Positions 16,899 through 26,041 of a stretch of DNA of 63,996 nucleotides are shown here, in pieces. This DNA is from UBA1672 sp964351365 (GTDB lineage: Bacteria > Pseudomonadota > Alphaproteobacteria > Micavibrionales > Micavibrionaceae), in the NCBI GenBank assembly GCA_964351365.1, contig CAYGNP010000015.1, positions 1 to 63,996 on the forward strand, given 5' to 3'. Position 1 is the first letter of the stretch, and every line of letters begins with the position of its first letter. The notes beneath the pieces are model-generated. The model searched no databases and was not told where the DNA came from. It saw only the letters and a list, made by a program, of their open reading frames with translations. The position numbers were made by a program, and so were the translations under genes.

Positions 16899-17780
16899 AT
16901 GACCAGCCCCTTAAATATAATCTTTATGGGAACGCCGGATTTCGCGGCCACAGCTCTGCACGCCCTGATCGAGAGCTCCCATAATATCATCTGCGCCTAC
17001 ACCCAGCCCCCACGGCCAAAAGGCAGAGGGCAGAAGGTACAAAAATCCCCCGTTCATATGCTCGCTGAAACACACACCATCCCCGTGCACACACCAAAAT
17101 CCCTCAAAAGCCCGCAAGAGCAGGACATCTTCGCCGCCCATAAGGCCGATATAGCCATCGTTGCGGCCTATGGTTTGCTCCTCCCTCAGGCCATATTGGA
17201 CGCGCCCAAATTCGGCTGCCTCAACATTCACGCCTCGCTTCTCCCGCGCTGGCGCGGCGCGTCCCCCATCCAGCACGCCATCTGGAAAGGCGATGAGAAA
17301 ACCGGCATCACCATCATGCAAATGGATAAGGGGCTGGATACAGGCGACATGATCGCCAAAGCACAAATCGCAATCGATGAAGATATGACAGCAGGCAAAC
17401 TGCATAATGCCCTCGCGCAAATGGGGGCGGAGCTTATTCTCAAAACACTGGAAACCCTTCCCCTTAAGGGTAAAAAACAGGATGAAGCCCAAAGCTCATA
17501 CGCGCCCCTGCTGAAAAAATCGGACGGCCAGATTGACTGGTCACAAACCGCGCAGGACATCGACCGCCAAATCCGCGCCCTCAACCCATGGCCTGGCGTC
17601 TGGGCAGAGATCCAGGGCAAACGCTTTAAAATTCTGGCGGCAAAGCCAGGGCATAACAAAGGCTTCCCCTGCGGCCAAGGCACATATCTCGACATCATAA
17701 CCCTCCAGCCAGAGGGCAAAAATCCCATGACCCTGACCTCGGCCATCAATGGCGGTTATCTTAATGCTGACGCGCTATAA
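16899..17780 (+). CDS. fmt: Methionyl-tRNA formyltransferase
   Basis: Formylates initiator Met-tRNA using 10-formyl-tetrahydrofolate. The catalytic domain shows FMGTPDFAATALHAL, NIHASLLPRWRGASPIQHA (the N-x-H-x(n) active-site segment with SLLPRWRG) and MDKGLDTGDMI (catalytic Asp). The C-terminal tRNA-binding domain begins near KSDGQIDWSQTAQDIDRQIR. At 293 residues the protein is slightly short compared with the usual 310-315, with the shortening at the C-terminal end. truA overlaps it by 17 bases. Confidence 0.96.
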   Translation: MTSPLNIIFMGTPDFAATALHALIESSHNIICAYTQPPRPKGRGQKVQKSPVHMLAETHTIPVHTPKSLKSPQEQDIFAAHKADIAIVAAYGLLLPQAILDAPKFGCLNIHASLLPRWRGASPIQHAIWKGDEKTGITIMQMDKGLDTGDMIAKAQIAIDEDMTAGKLHNALAQMGAELILKTLETLPLKGKKQDEAQSSYAPLLKKSDGQIDWSQTAQDIDRQIRALNPWPGVWAEIQGKRFKILAAKPGHNKGFPCGQGTYLDIITLQPEGKNPMTLTSAINGGYLNADAL

Positions 17781-18522
17781 GCTCACCATCGAATATCGCG
17801 GCAGCGACTATGCTGGCTGGCAGCGCCAGCCCGACAGGCCGACCATCCAGCAAGCGATCGAAGAGGCCATTTTCAAATTCTCTGGCCAAAAAGCTGAGCT
17901 CTCCGTCGCCGGGCGCACCGATGCAGGCGTTCACGCCCGCGCTCAGGTCGCTCACCTTGATCTGGGCGAGTTCACAAAACCCATGGATGAGTTTGCCATC
18001 ATGAAGGCCATCAACGCCCATTTGCGCCCCCAGCCCATCAGCATCATAAATGTTGAAACCGTCGCGAGTGATTTTCAGGCACGCTTTGATGCCAAAAACA
18101 AGCTCTATCAATACCGCATCATTAACCGCCCCAGCCTTCTAAGCCTCGACCATGGTTTGGCATGGCAGGTGCCCAAACCCCTGAATATCGAGGCCATGAA
18201 AGAAGGTGCTAAATACCTGCTCGGCCACCATGATTTCACAACATTCCGCGATACGGAATGTCAGGCAAAATCGCCGATGAAAACCCTCGATCGCCTTGAT
18301 ATAAGCGCAGCAGGCGGCATCACAGATGAAATAATAATTGAAACCGAAGGTAAATCGTTCCTTCACCATCAGGTGCGCAATATGGTCGGAACATTATGCC
18401 TTGTGGGTCTTGGGAAATGGCAACCCAAGGAGATAAAAACCGCTCTAGAAGCCAAAGACCGCACAAAAGGCGGCCCCACAGCCCCCCCGGATAGCCTCTA
18501 CCTGATGCGCGTAGACTATTAA
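17764..18522 (+). CDS. truA: tRNA pseudouridine(38-40) synthase TruA
   Basis: Makes pseudouridine at positions 38-40 of the anticodon arm. It begins TRYKLTIEYRGSDYAGWQRQ and has the catalytic Asp in GRTDAGVHARAQVAHLDL. HDFTTFRDTEC and FLHHQVRNMVGTLCLVG are further family motifs. I chose ATG 17764 (252 residues) because the conserved first strand begins right after it; the alternative ATG 17749 adds five hydrophobic residues. It overlaps fmt by 17 bases, as is common in alphaproteobacteria. Confidence 0.96.
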   Translation: MLTRYKLTIEYRGSDYAGWQRQPDRPTIQQAIEEAIFKFSGQKAELSVAGRTDAGVHARAQVAHLDLGEFTKPMDEFAIMKAINAHLRPQPISIINVETVASDFQARFDAKNKLYQYRIINRPSLLSLDHGLAWQVPKPLNIEAMKEGAKYLLGHHDFTTFRDTECQAKSPMKTLDRLDISAAGGITDEIIIETEGKSFLHHQVRNMVGTLCLVGLGKWQPKEIKTALEAKDRTKGGPTAPPDSLYLMRVDY

Positions 18523-18576
18523 AATTTGTAAAATCGCCCGATTTATGCGATAGTGTGACCTAGGAGATTTAATATT

Positions 18577-19266
18577 ATGAAAATTATACGCACTGCAATA
18601 TTGTTACTGTGTTTTATCATCAGCGCCCCCGCCGGAGCGCAGCAGGCCAGCGACTCCAAAACCATCACAAAACAAAGAATTCTGAGTGAAATGAATCGCA
18701 TTAAGCCGCTGCAAAATCCCGGCTACGAAAAATCAGAAGAGATTTACAAATATAATATTCTAGACAGCGCAAATAAATCTATCGGTGAACTTAAAGACGT
18801 TCTGGTGAGTAAAAACGGCGATGTCTCATCCGTATTGGTATCATTCGATAAATTGCGCCTGACTCAGAGCGTATACCTGAATTTTGACAGATTTGATATT
18901 GGCGGCGTGACAACCGGATACCGTCTAGGCTTTCGCGAAAACGAAATTGCAGGGCTTTACCCAACATTACTCGCAGGGATTGAAACCGCCGGTGAGGGCG
19001 ATAAAACCGCTCTCAGCAGCATCCTGAACCGCCCGGTTGTAACCAACAAGGGCGCACGGATTGGAAAAGTTACGCAAGGCCTTTTCAACAAAAACGCATC
19101 ACGCCTTGTGGCGCTGTATGTCGAGGTCACTTACAGCACGCTTCGCAATGATCCAATCGCAATCCCCTTAAAGGAAACAAATTTTGTCAAACGCGGCAGC
19201 GGATTGGATGTCATGGTCGATCAGAGCTACGCTGATCTTATGATTAACTACATCCGCGAGCGTTAA
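18577..19266 (+). CDS. Secreted PRC-barrel domain protein
   Basis: A 229-residue protein with a signal peptide (KIIRTAILLLCFIISAPAGA, cleaved before QQ) and two PRC-barrel-like units. The first is ILDSANKSIGELKDVLVSKNG with VSSVLVSFD; the second is LNRPVVTNKGARIGKVTQGL with VALYVEVTY. PRC-barrel domains are small beta barrels found in RimM, photosynthetic reaction-centre H and stress proteins; here it is periplasmic. The ATG is preceded by TAGGAGATTTAAT. The last four bases overlap the convergent dapE. Confidence 0.75.
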   Translation: MKIIRTAILLLCFIISAPAGAQQASDSKTITKQRILSEMNRIKPLQNPGYEKSEEIYKYNILDSANKSIGELKDVLVSKNGDVSSVLVSFDKLRLTQSVYLNFDRFDIGGVTTGYRLGFRENEIAGLYPTLLAGIETAGEGDKTALSSILNRPVVTNKGARIGKVTQGLFNKNASRLVALYVEVTYSTLRNDPIAIPLKETNFVKRGSGLDVMVDQSYADLMINYIRER

Positions 19267-20387
19267 GAAAAATACAGCTCAAGTAAACGCGTAAACACCC
19301 GCGTTAAATCCTGTAAATCCTGCACTTTGGCGTTTTCATTGACCTGATGTACGCTTTTGTTAACCCCGCCAAATTCCACCACCGGGCAATATTTCACAAT
19401 AAACCGCGCATCCGACGTGCCGCCATTGGTCGTAAAAGCTGGTGTTTTACCCGTCACATCAACCACCGCTTGCCTCACCGTTTCAGACCACGCACCGGGC
19501 TGCGTGAGGAAACTATCCGCCCCGCAAGAAAGCGCCAGCGTATAATCATGCCCGCAAGATTTGATAATTTCATGCAGCTTGGCCGATAAGCGCGCCGCGT
19601 CCCAATGATCGTTAAACCGGACGTTAAACACCGCACGCCCCTGAGCCGGAATAACATTCTCCGCCTTATTGCCCACATCAATGCTGGTAATCTCAAGGTT
19701 CGTGGCAGGAAAAAAATCCGAGCCCGTATCAAACACAGCCCCCGCAAGCGCGTCCAGTATGGAAATCAGCCGCGGCAAAGGATTATCCGCCAAATGCTGA
19801 TACGCAACATGCCCCTGCTTGCCTGAAACACTTAAATGCCCTGTAAGCGATCCCCTGCGCCCAATTTTAATTTCTTGTCCAAGAATGTTCGGATTTGTCG
19901 GCTCCCCCACCAGCGCCACATCAGGGATATGACCGTGCTCCTCCATCCATTCCAAAACCTTAACCGTGCCATCCACGGCCGGGCCTTCTTCATCCCCCGT
20001 AATCAAAAGGCTGATTGAACCCTTGGGCTGATGAGTGTCAAGATACGCCGCAACGCCCGCAACAAATGCCGCAACCGAGCCCTTCATGTCGCTCGCCCCG
20101 CGCCCGTATAAAACACCATCTTCAATATGCGGAGTAAACGCGCCATACGTCCACGCGCCCTCATCGCCCGCAGGCACAACATCCGTATGCCCGCCATAGC
20201 AGATATGCGGAGCCGTAGTGCCAAGGCGTGCAAATAAATTCGGCACATCCCCGAATGTCAAATGATGACACGTGAAACCAAGCGCCTCCAGCTGTGCGCC
20301 CAGATAAACAAGCGCCCCCGCATCCTTGGGCGTTACCGAAGGGCAGGCAATCAATTTCTGTGCAAGGTCTATAACATCCAGAGCCAT
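19263..20387 (-). CDS. dapE: Succinyl-diaminopimelate desuccinylase
   Basis: Hydrolyses N-succinyl-LL-diaminopimelate in the succinylase branch of lysine and peptidoglycan precursor synthesis. The M20 dinuclear-metal residues are visible: CYGGHTDVVPAG (His, Asp), YGRGASDMKGS (bridging Asp), TGDEEGPAVDGT (catalytic Glu pair), VGEPT, and FGGVNKSVHQVNE near the C-terminus. Its length of 374 is normal. It is located with dapD on the same strand; the HD-domain gene lies between them. Confidence 0.97.
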   Translation of the reverse strand: MALDVIDLAQKLIACPSVTPKDAGALVYLGAQLEALGFTCHHLTFGDVPNLFARLGTTAPHICYGGHTDVVPAGDEGAWTYGAFTPHIEDGVLYGRGASDMKGSVAAFVAGVAAYLDTHQPKGSISLLITGDEEGPAVDGTVKVLEWMEEHGHIPDVALVGEPTNPNILGQEIKIGRRGSLTGHLSVSGKQGHVAYQHLADNPLPRLISILDALAGAVFDTGSDFFPATNLEITSIDVGNKAENVIPAQGRAVFNVRFNDHWDAARLSAKLHEIIKSCGHDYTLALSCGADSFLTQPGAWSETVRQAVVDVTGKTPAFTTNGGTSDARFIVKYCPVVEFGGVNKSVHQVNENAKVQDLQDLTRVFTRLLELYFS

Positions 20388-20402
20388 GAGACACTCTACG
20401 AA

Positions 20403-21776
20403 TTATGCGGGGTGATGTCCATCAGGCAAATAAACAAACCGCCCTTCCATATAAGCTTGATACATCAAAACGTCTTGTGATCTGCGATCTTCCCCGATCA
20501 GCGGCGCAAAGGCAGGGTATAGCGCGAAGTTAAGAATAGCCTTCGCCATACTGTTTTCCCCCTCCTGCTGCGCAACATGTTCCAACCGCTCGAGCATCAA
20601 GACATCTGGCCGCCATCCAGCCGGAAGACAGCTCAAAGCCTCGCGCGCAGGCCCTACATAACGATCAATATCCGCAGGGCGCGCGCCATAGGGATTATCC
20701 CTGTTATTTTTATCAAAGTAATGATTAACCGTCTCAAGCGAACTTACAATAATGCCAAGAATAGAGTCCATGCTAAGGAATGCATCGGCAAACACCGGGT
20801 TCTTATCATTAGCCTCTTTCGCATAGGGATATCCGCTATAATGCGCGCGGCGTTCCTTAGCATATTTCACATTATCCGCAACCGAGAATTTTTTGCTATC
20901 ATCATGCATGCGCTCTAGAAAATCAGGCATAATCCGGCTATCTGCGCCGCAAATACTATCAATAATCTTCGCCATCGCCGCCATAGGATTCCTGATTTGC
21001 CCTTCATGATATTGATTTAAATCTCCGCCGAAACGGTCGACCTTTAATCTTTTCCCGTTTGTCTTAAGCACAAATCCCTGCTTATCGACAAGAGGAGCAG
21101 AGGCGAAATTAAATCTGGATAACAACGGCATTTTTTCTATGATATTTGATACCCAAGATAAATTAAACGGCCATTTTTTTTCAGGAAGAACTTGATCTGC
21201 GCGTACAGGCACTTTCCGCGTCATCAGCTTCACGATTTCAGCAACGCCTGCAGCCTTGCGCTGCAAAACATACTCTTGTTCTTTAGTAATAGCACCTGTC
21301 CTCTGTGCCTCATCAAGATCGTGCTCTAATTCTGCATAAATCTCCATCGGGGTTTTCCCATGATCCTCCCAGCTATCATGGCGCAATTGAGCGCTGATCA
21401 TAACCTCAGCCCCGCCGTATTTATCAAGAATCGCTTCATCAATTTTTCCGGATTTAACCAGAGCCAGAAAAATCATGATTTCACTTAGCTCATGATACCA
21501 GCTCGGTGTTTTCCCATCATCACGCAGGGCAAAATCACCGCTTTTTTCCTTCATCAATTCAGAAAAACTGACCTTTCCCAAAGGCCAGCGCATTTCATCA
21601 AGGAACTCAAGAAAAGCAGCCTCAGTCTTGGCAATATTCTCTGGCTCTAATGTTTCAGCTTCTGTTTGGAAATTAATCTTTGAAAACAAATTATCGATGG
21701 CGCGCACAAGCGGGGTGCCTTGATCGCCCCCACCAGAACGTGACGCAAATTGCCTTGTAGGCTCTCCATCCATCAT
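20403..21776 (-). CDS. RelA/SpoT-like HD-domain protein (possible alarmone hydrolase)
   Basis: A 457-residue soluble protein whose middle part follows the RSH-type HD hydrolase pattern. There is a first His in SWYHELSEIMIFLAL (H95, the place of ISHP-x-x-VA in SpoT), the HD doublet with following Glu-Asp in AQLRHDSWEDHG (H133, D134, E137, D138; compare LLHDVVED), a helix GVAEIVKLMTRK (compare V-x-x-V-x-x-V-T-K) and a later K-x-x-D in AAMAKIIDSICGADSRI (K270, D273; compare KLADRxxN). There is no recognisable synthetase (RelA_SpoT) or TGS domain. Hydrolysis of (p)ppGpp or a related nucleotide is an inference. It sits between dapE and dapD on the minus strand with only 15 bases to dapE. Confidence 0.55.
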   Translation of the reverse strand: MMDGEPTRQFASRSGGGDQGTPLVRAIDNLFSKINFQTEAETLEPENIAKTEAAFLEFLDEMRWPLGKVSFSELMKEKSGDFALRDDGKTPSWYHELSEIMIFLALVKSGKIDEAILDKYGGAEVMISAQLRHDSWEDHGKTPMEIYAELEHDLDEAQRTGAITKEQEYVLQRKAAGVAEIVKLMTRKVPVRADQVLPEKKWPFNLSWVSNIIEKMPLLSRFNFASAPLVDKQGFVLKTNGKRLKVDRFGGDLNQYHEGQIRNPMAAMAKIIDSICGADSRIMPDFLERMHDDSKKFSVADNVKYAKERRAHYSGYPYAKEANDKNPVFADAFLSMDSILGIIVSSLETVNHYFDKNNRDNPYGARPADIDRYVGPAREALSCLPAGWRPDVLMLERLEHVAQQEGENSMAKAILNFALYPAFAPLIGEDRRSQDVLMYQAYMEGRFVYLPDGHHPA

Positions 21777-21856
21777 GCACCCTAAGATCCTTTAAAATAA
21801 TCATAGTGCAAATAACGCCAAAAAAGCAAAAAGTAAAGATAAATTTACGTAAAAAC

Positions 21857-22705
21857 CTAGGCTCGCAGCAATTCATTAACGCCGGTCTTGCTGCGCGTGC
21901 GCGCATCCACCCGCTTGACAATCACCGCACAAGCCAGGCTTGGCGCAGGCGAGCCATCAGGCATTGTCTTACTGGAGGGCAAAGTCCCCGGAATAACCAC
22001 CGAATAGGCTGGAACGCGGCCCTGAAAGACCTCACCACTTTCCCGGTCGATGACTTTTGTCGAGGCCCCCAGAAAAACGCCCATCGAAATAACCGCACCT
22101 TCTTCAACAATCACGCCCTCGGCCACCTCAGACCGTGCGCCGATAAAGACATTATCCTCGATAATCACCGGCTCGGCCTGCAACGGCTCTAGCACGCCGC
22201 CAATCCCGACACCGCCAGAGATATGGCAGTTCGCGCCAACCTGTGCGCATGAGCCCACCGTCGACCACGTATCGATCATTGTTCCCTCACCAACATACGC
22301 CCCGACATTAATAAAGCACGGCATCAAAACCGCGTTCGGCGCAACATAGGAAGAATAACGCACAATCGAATCAGGCACAGCGCGAAACCCTGATTTTTCG
22401 TAGCGCGCATGATCCCAGTCCTTAAATTTGCTATCGACTTTATCGAACCAGTTTGCACCGCCCGGCCCGCCAGAGATAATATGGTTTCCATTCAAACGAA
22501 AAGACAGCAAAACCGCTTTCTTCAACCACTGATGCACAACCCATCCCTTATCAGACGGGCTGGCAACCCGCAGCGCACCGCTATCAAGCATCTTGAGCGC
22601 CTCATCCACCGCATCACGAATCTCGCCTTTCGTCCCCGCGCTGAGCGTATCGCGCCCATCCCATGCTTTATCAATAATGCTCTGTAATTTCGCCAAGTCA
22701 GCCAT
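21857..22705 (-). CDS. dapD: 2,3,4,5-tetrahydropyridine-2,6-dicarboxylate N-succinyltransferase
   Basis: Succinylates tetrahydrodipicolinate in the lysine/meso-DAP pathway, upstream of the DapE step. The 282-residue protein has the N-terminal helical domain (ADLAKLQSIIDKAWDGRDTL) and a left-handed beta helix of hexapeptide repeats (VLMPCFINVGAYVGEGTMID, AQVGANCHISGGVGIGGVLE). It ends with the conserved tail including KRVDARTRSKTGVNELLR. I chose ATG 22703-22705, which follows GAGAGACAT; a longer frame to 22753 adds 16 unconserved residues. Confidence 0.97.
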   Translation of the reverse strand: MADLAKLQSIIDKAWDGRDTLSAGTKGEIRDAVDEALKMLDSGALRVASPSDKGWVVHQWLKKAVLLSFRLNGNHIISGGPGGANWFDKVDSKFKDWDHARYEKSGFRAVPDSIVRYSSYVAPNAVLMPCFINVGAYVGEGTMIDTWSTVGSCAQVGANCHISGGVGIGGVLEPLQAEPVIIEDNVFIGARSEVAEGVIVEEGAVISMGVFLGASTKVIDRESGEVFQGRVPAYSVVIPGTLPSSKTMPDGSPAPSLACAVIVKRVDARTRSKTGVNELLRA

Positions 22706-22775
22706 ATGTCTCTCTATTTTAATAAATAATTGAAATCCCATTGAATTCAGCACGAAGAGCCGTCAAAATCAAGCG

Positions 22776-23741
22776 ATGATCAAACAGGCATCCAAAAAAA
22801 CTGCAAAACAATGCACTATTGTGTGGGATGATATAGATCACTCCCATTTCATCAAGGCGCATCGCAGCAATATTCTGCAATCCCCCGATTACGGGCGCGC
22901 CATGGCAAAACTCAGCAACCAAAAGCTGCGCAATGGATTGATCCAAATAGATGGACAGGAGGCCGGCTTCATCCAGATTCTTGAGGCAGGCATATTTAAA
23001 AACGCGCTTCACGCCCTAATCCTTGATCGCGGGCCTTTATGGTTTGAAGGATTTGGCAGAACCGGGGACTTCGAAGCTTTCATGAGCGAACTGCGCGCGC
23101 AATTTCCCAAACGCTTCGGACGGCGCATGCGCTTTATCCCTGAAATGAAGGCGACGCCAAAAACGCAGAGCCTGATGCACCAGCACGGCTTTAAAGTAAT
23201 TGGAAAACCATACGAAACCATCTGGCTCGATCTCAGACCGGATATCAAAATACTGAAAGCCAAACTAAAGAAAAACTGGCGCAATGCTCTGCATAAATCA
23301 GAACAGGAAAACATGCAGATCATCTGGAGCGATGAAGGAAAAAATTTCGCCTGGCTGCTGAAAAACTACGAACAGGATAAAAAACAAAAAAACTATGACG
23401 GCCCATCGCTCAAAACCCTCATCATGATGGCCGCTGAATTCTCCCGTGGGAAAAACATGCTTCTGGGCACGGCGATGTTTGACGAAACACCAATTGCCGC
23501 TATATTGATCTTCATTCATGGGCATAGCGCAACCTATCAAATCGGCTACACCGCAGATATGGGACGCAAAAAGAACGCACATTATATGCTGCTCTGGCAG
23601 GCGCTGGAGCGGTTAAAAGAAAGGAATATATATGATTTCGATTTGGGCGGTGTTAACGAAGGGACGGCAAAGGGCGTTAAAGATTTCAAATCCGGTATGG
23701 GCGGTCAAATCTTTGAAACCCTTGGCCTGCACACTTCTTAG
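22776..23741 (+). CDS. FemAB/FemX-like GNAT-fold peptidyl- or acyltransferase
   Basis: A 321-residue protein with the two-GNAT-fold FemAB pattern. It has an N-terminal part with HRSNILQSPDYGRAMAKLS and QEAGFIQILEAG, the central KKNWRNALHKSEQENMQI segment typical of lipid II:glycine/alanine transferase relatives, and FIHGHSATYQIGYTADM followed by YDFDLGGVNEGTAKGVKDFK, the family's C-terminal signature. Proteins of this group add an amino acid to lipid II or act in exopolysaccharide/PEP-CTERM systems. The actual substrate is unknown. It is divergent from dapD and overlaps the DUF3108 gene downstream, suggesting an envelope-related operon with glmU. Confidence 0.8.
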   Translation: MIKQASKKTAKQCTIVWDDIDHSHFIKAHRSNILQSPDYGRAMAKLSNQKLRNGLIQIDGQEAGFIQILEAGIFKNALHALILDRGPLWFEGFGRTGDFEAFMSELRAQFPKRFGRRMRFIPEMKATPKTQSLMHQHGFKVIGKPYETIWLDLRPDIKILKAKLKKNWRNALHKSEQENMQIIWSDEGKNFAWLLKNYEQDKKQKNYDGPSLKTLIMMAAEFSRGKNMLLGTAMFDETPIAAILIFIHGHSATYQIGYTADMGRKKNAHYMLLWQALERLKERNIYDFDLGGVNEGTAKGVKDFKSGMGGQIFETLGLHTS

Positions 23742-24555
23742 TCTGCTGATCTTGATCACACCGTCAATTGCAAAAGCACCAAAGCCTTATGAAGTGCAAA
23801 AAATAAAATATGATGTCTACGCCAGCGGCTTTCAGGTCCTCGATGCCAATATGGAGATGAATTACGCAACGCCAGGCCGCTATTTTCTGATGTTTGATGC
23901 GCGCACACACGGATTTCTAAAAGGTCTCGTGCCATGGTCCGGTGGCTTTTCTGCAGAAGGCTGGGTTTTAAAAGGCCGTAAACTTGTCACGCAGATTCAT
24001 GAATCTGTTTCAAATTGGCGCGAGGAACATGAAACAAAAACCTATAAATACGCCAAGGACGGCTCTTTCATTGATTTAACAACGCTCTATAAAGGTAAAA
24101 AACCCAAAACCGTTGTGCCCGAAAAGCATCTCACCAAAGACTCTACAGATGCTCTTACCGCCGCACTTCTTGTTTTTGAAAAAGTGTCTGACGGTAAAAA
24201 TTGTGAGGGCGAATCGATCGTCTTTGACGGCAAGCGCCGCTTTAAAATAGTTTTTAGTCACGTTGGCTTTGTTATGCTCGAAAAAACCCGCTATAACGCC
24301 TATAGTGGCCCCGCGGCGGAATGCACTATGGAAGTCGTTCCCGTTGAAGGCGCCTGGCACGAAAAACCCCGTGGCTGGTTCTCCATTCAGGAACAAGGCC
24401 GCAAAAAAGGTGAGCTCCCAACATTATGGCTCGCGCAAGTCAGCGAGAATGCCGTCGTTGTGCCCGTGCGCATTCGTGTGAAAACCGATTACGGCACGTT
24501 ATTCGTTCACATGACAAGCTATGAGAGCGGCGAGAAAATTCTGAAAGTAGAGTAA
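23713..24555 (+). CDS. DUF3108-type secreted protein
   Basis: An exported protein of the DUF3108 kind. The mature region starts YEVQKIKYDVYASGFQVLDA and runs through a lipocalin-like set of strands (GRYFLMFDARTHGFLKGLVP, RWEE-type SNWREEHETKTYKY, KDSTDALTAALLVF, ending LWLAQVSENAVVVPVRI). The function is unknown; it is probably periplasmic or outer-membrane associated. The frame is open from ATG 23632, but the convincing signal peptide (KPLACTLLSLLILITPSIAKA) begins at TTG 23713. I place the start there, giving a 29-base overlap with the FemX-like gene. glmU starts one base after the stop. Confidence 0.75.
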   Translation: MKPLACTLLSLLILITPSIAKAPKPYEVQKIKYDVYASGFQVLDANMEMNYATPGRYFLMFDARTHGFLKGLVPWSGGFSAEGWVLKGRKLVTQIHESVSNWREEHETKTYKYAKDGSFIDLTTLYKGKKPKTVVPEKHLTKDSTDALTAALLVFEKVSDGKNCEGESIVFDGKRRFKIVFSHVGFVMLEKTRYNAYSGPAAECTMEVVPVEGAWHEKPRGWFSIQEQGRKKGELPTLWLAQVSENAVVVPVRIRVKTDYGTLFVHMTSYESGEKILKVE

Positions 24556-24556
24556 A

Positions 24557-25888
24557 ATGAGCAAACAAAATCCTCTATCCGTTGTCATTCTTGCTGCGGG
24601 CAAAGGCACGCGGATGAAATCCGATAAGCCCAAAGTCATGCATGAAATTCTTGGCCTGCCCATGATTAACTGGCTGCTCAAAACCGTTGAAAGCCTGAGG
24701 CCTGAAAAAATCATAGTGGTCATCGGCCCTGACATGCCCGAGCTGGAGGAGGCCGTTAAACCGCACGATACCGTCATACAAAAAACACGTAAAGGCACGG
24801 GCGATGCGCTAAAAACCGCCCTGCCAAAACTCAAAGGCGCCAAAGGCGATGTCCTCGTTCTTCTGGGCGATACGCCACTAATCACAAGGGAAACGCTGAG
24901 CCATCTCATTAACGCGCGCAAAGATGGCGCGGGCCTGTCCGTTCTGGGCGTGCACATGGAAAATCCAGCCGGTTATGGGCGTTTGCTCATGAGTGCACAT
25001 GGCGAATTAGCCGCCATACGCGAAGAAAAAGACGCCAGCGCAGAAGAGAAAAAAGCCCAGACCGTCAATACAGGCGCATTTTGCCTCGATGCTCAAAAAA
25101 TTGAATCCTGGCTCGGCGCACTCAAAAACGATAACGCGCAAGGCGAATATTACATCACAGACTTGCCTGAAATTGCCGCCAAACAAGGCGTAAAAACCAA
25201 AGTGTGCGTAACCACTAACGTCCAGGAGGTCATGGGCTGTAATACCCGCATTGATCTTGCAAAACTCGAACAAACCGCGCAGCAAAATTTGCGTGAAGCT
25301 TTTCTGATTGAGGGCGTATCAATGCAAGACCCGCAAAGTGTTTACTTCCATCACGACACACAAATTGCATCCGGCGTTACAATCGAGCCAAATGTCTTCT
25401 TCGGTGCAAATGTTCGCATAGAGACCGGCGCCCACATCAAGGCCTTTTGCCACATCGAAGGCGCGAAGATAGGGCCGGGCACTACGATTGGCCCGTTCGC
25501 AAGGCTGCGCCCCGGGTCAGATATCGGCCAGGATGTGCGCATCGGCAATTTTGTCGAAGTTAAAAAATCAACCATCGGCGACCGCAGCAAAATCAGCCAT
25601 CTAGGCTATGTTGGCGATTGCGAAATGGGGCAGGATGTGAATTTCGGCTGCGGCGCAATCACGGTGAATTACGACGGATACGATAAGCACAAAACAACAA
25701 TCAAAGACCGCGTAATGGTCGGCAGCAATGCAAACCTTATTGCGCCAATCACAATAGAGCAGGGCGCGTTCATCGCCGCCGGATCAACAATCACGGCGGA
25801 CATCCCCAAAGACGCCCTCGCCCTGGAGCGCACGGATCTTGAAATCCGCAAAGGTTGGGCAGAACAGCGGCGCAAGGATAAATCCTGA
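24557..25888 (+). CDS. glmU: Bifunctional UDP-N-acetylglucosamine diphosphorylase/glucosamine-1-phosphate N-acetyltransferase
   Basis: Carries out the last two steps to UDP-GlcNAc, precursor of peptidoglycan and lipopolysaccharide. The N-terminal uridylyltransferase domain has VVILAAGKGTRMKSDKPKVM, VLVLLGDTPLI and the GAFCLDA region. The C-terminal left-handed beta helix has repeated hexapeptides and the conserved RLRPGSDIGQDVRIGNFVEV, with KISHLGYVGDCEMG and CGAITVNYDGYDKHKT. At 443 residues it is near normal. It is upstream of glmS, separated by a 153-base gap that carries a palindromic repeat. Confidence 0.97.
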   Translation: MSKQNPLSVVILAAGKGTRMKSDKPKVMHEILGLPMINWLLKTVESLRPEKIIVVIGPDMPELEEAVKPHDTVIQKTRKGTGDALKTALPKLKGAKGDVLVLLGDTPLITRETLSHLINARKDGAGLSVLGVHMENPAGYGRLLMSAHGELAAIREEKDASAEEKKAQTVNTGAFCLDAQKIESWLGALKNDNAQGEYYITDLPEIAAKQGVKTKVCVTTNVQEVMGCNTRIDLAKLEQTAQQNLREAFLIEGVSMQDPQSVYFHHDTQIASGVTIEPNVFFGANVRIETGAHIKAFCHIEGAKIGPGTTIGPFARLRPGSDIGQDVRIGNFVEVKKSTIGDRSKISHLGYVGDCEMGQDVNFGCGAITVNYDGYDKHKTTIKDRVMVGSNANLIAPITIEQGAFIAAGSTITADIPKDALALERTDLEIRKGWAEQRRKDKS

Positions 25889-25934
25889 AATAATGCGTAA
25901 AAATTTGTGACTTTTATTCCCGATCATTTTGCTT

Positions 25935-25968
25935 ATTGTCATCCTGAAGCGCTTGCGCTGAAGGATCT
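25935..25968 (+). repeat. REP-like palindromic repeat, copy 1 (upstream of glmS)
   Basis: A 34-base element containing an imperfect palindrome TCCT-ga-AGCGC-tt-GCGCT-ga-AGGA with flanking GTCA and TCT. A second copy, 32 of 34 bases identical, lies downstream of glmS at 27881-27914. GTCATCC...GGATC elements of this kind are common dispersed repeats in alphaproteobacteria. It may form a hairpin in RNA. Confidence 0.8.
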
Positions 25969-26041
25969 AAAGCAAAGAGTAAAATGATTTTTCAGGGTTA
26001 AAGTCCTTTAGAATAAAAACAAAAGAGGCATAGAGGCATAA

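Noticed and set aside
25889..26041. glmS ribozyme/riboswitch
   Set aside because: The 153-base leader is mostly the REP-like repeat and has no sign of the conserved ribozyme core, which is mainly a Gram-positive element.
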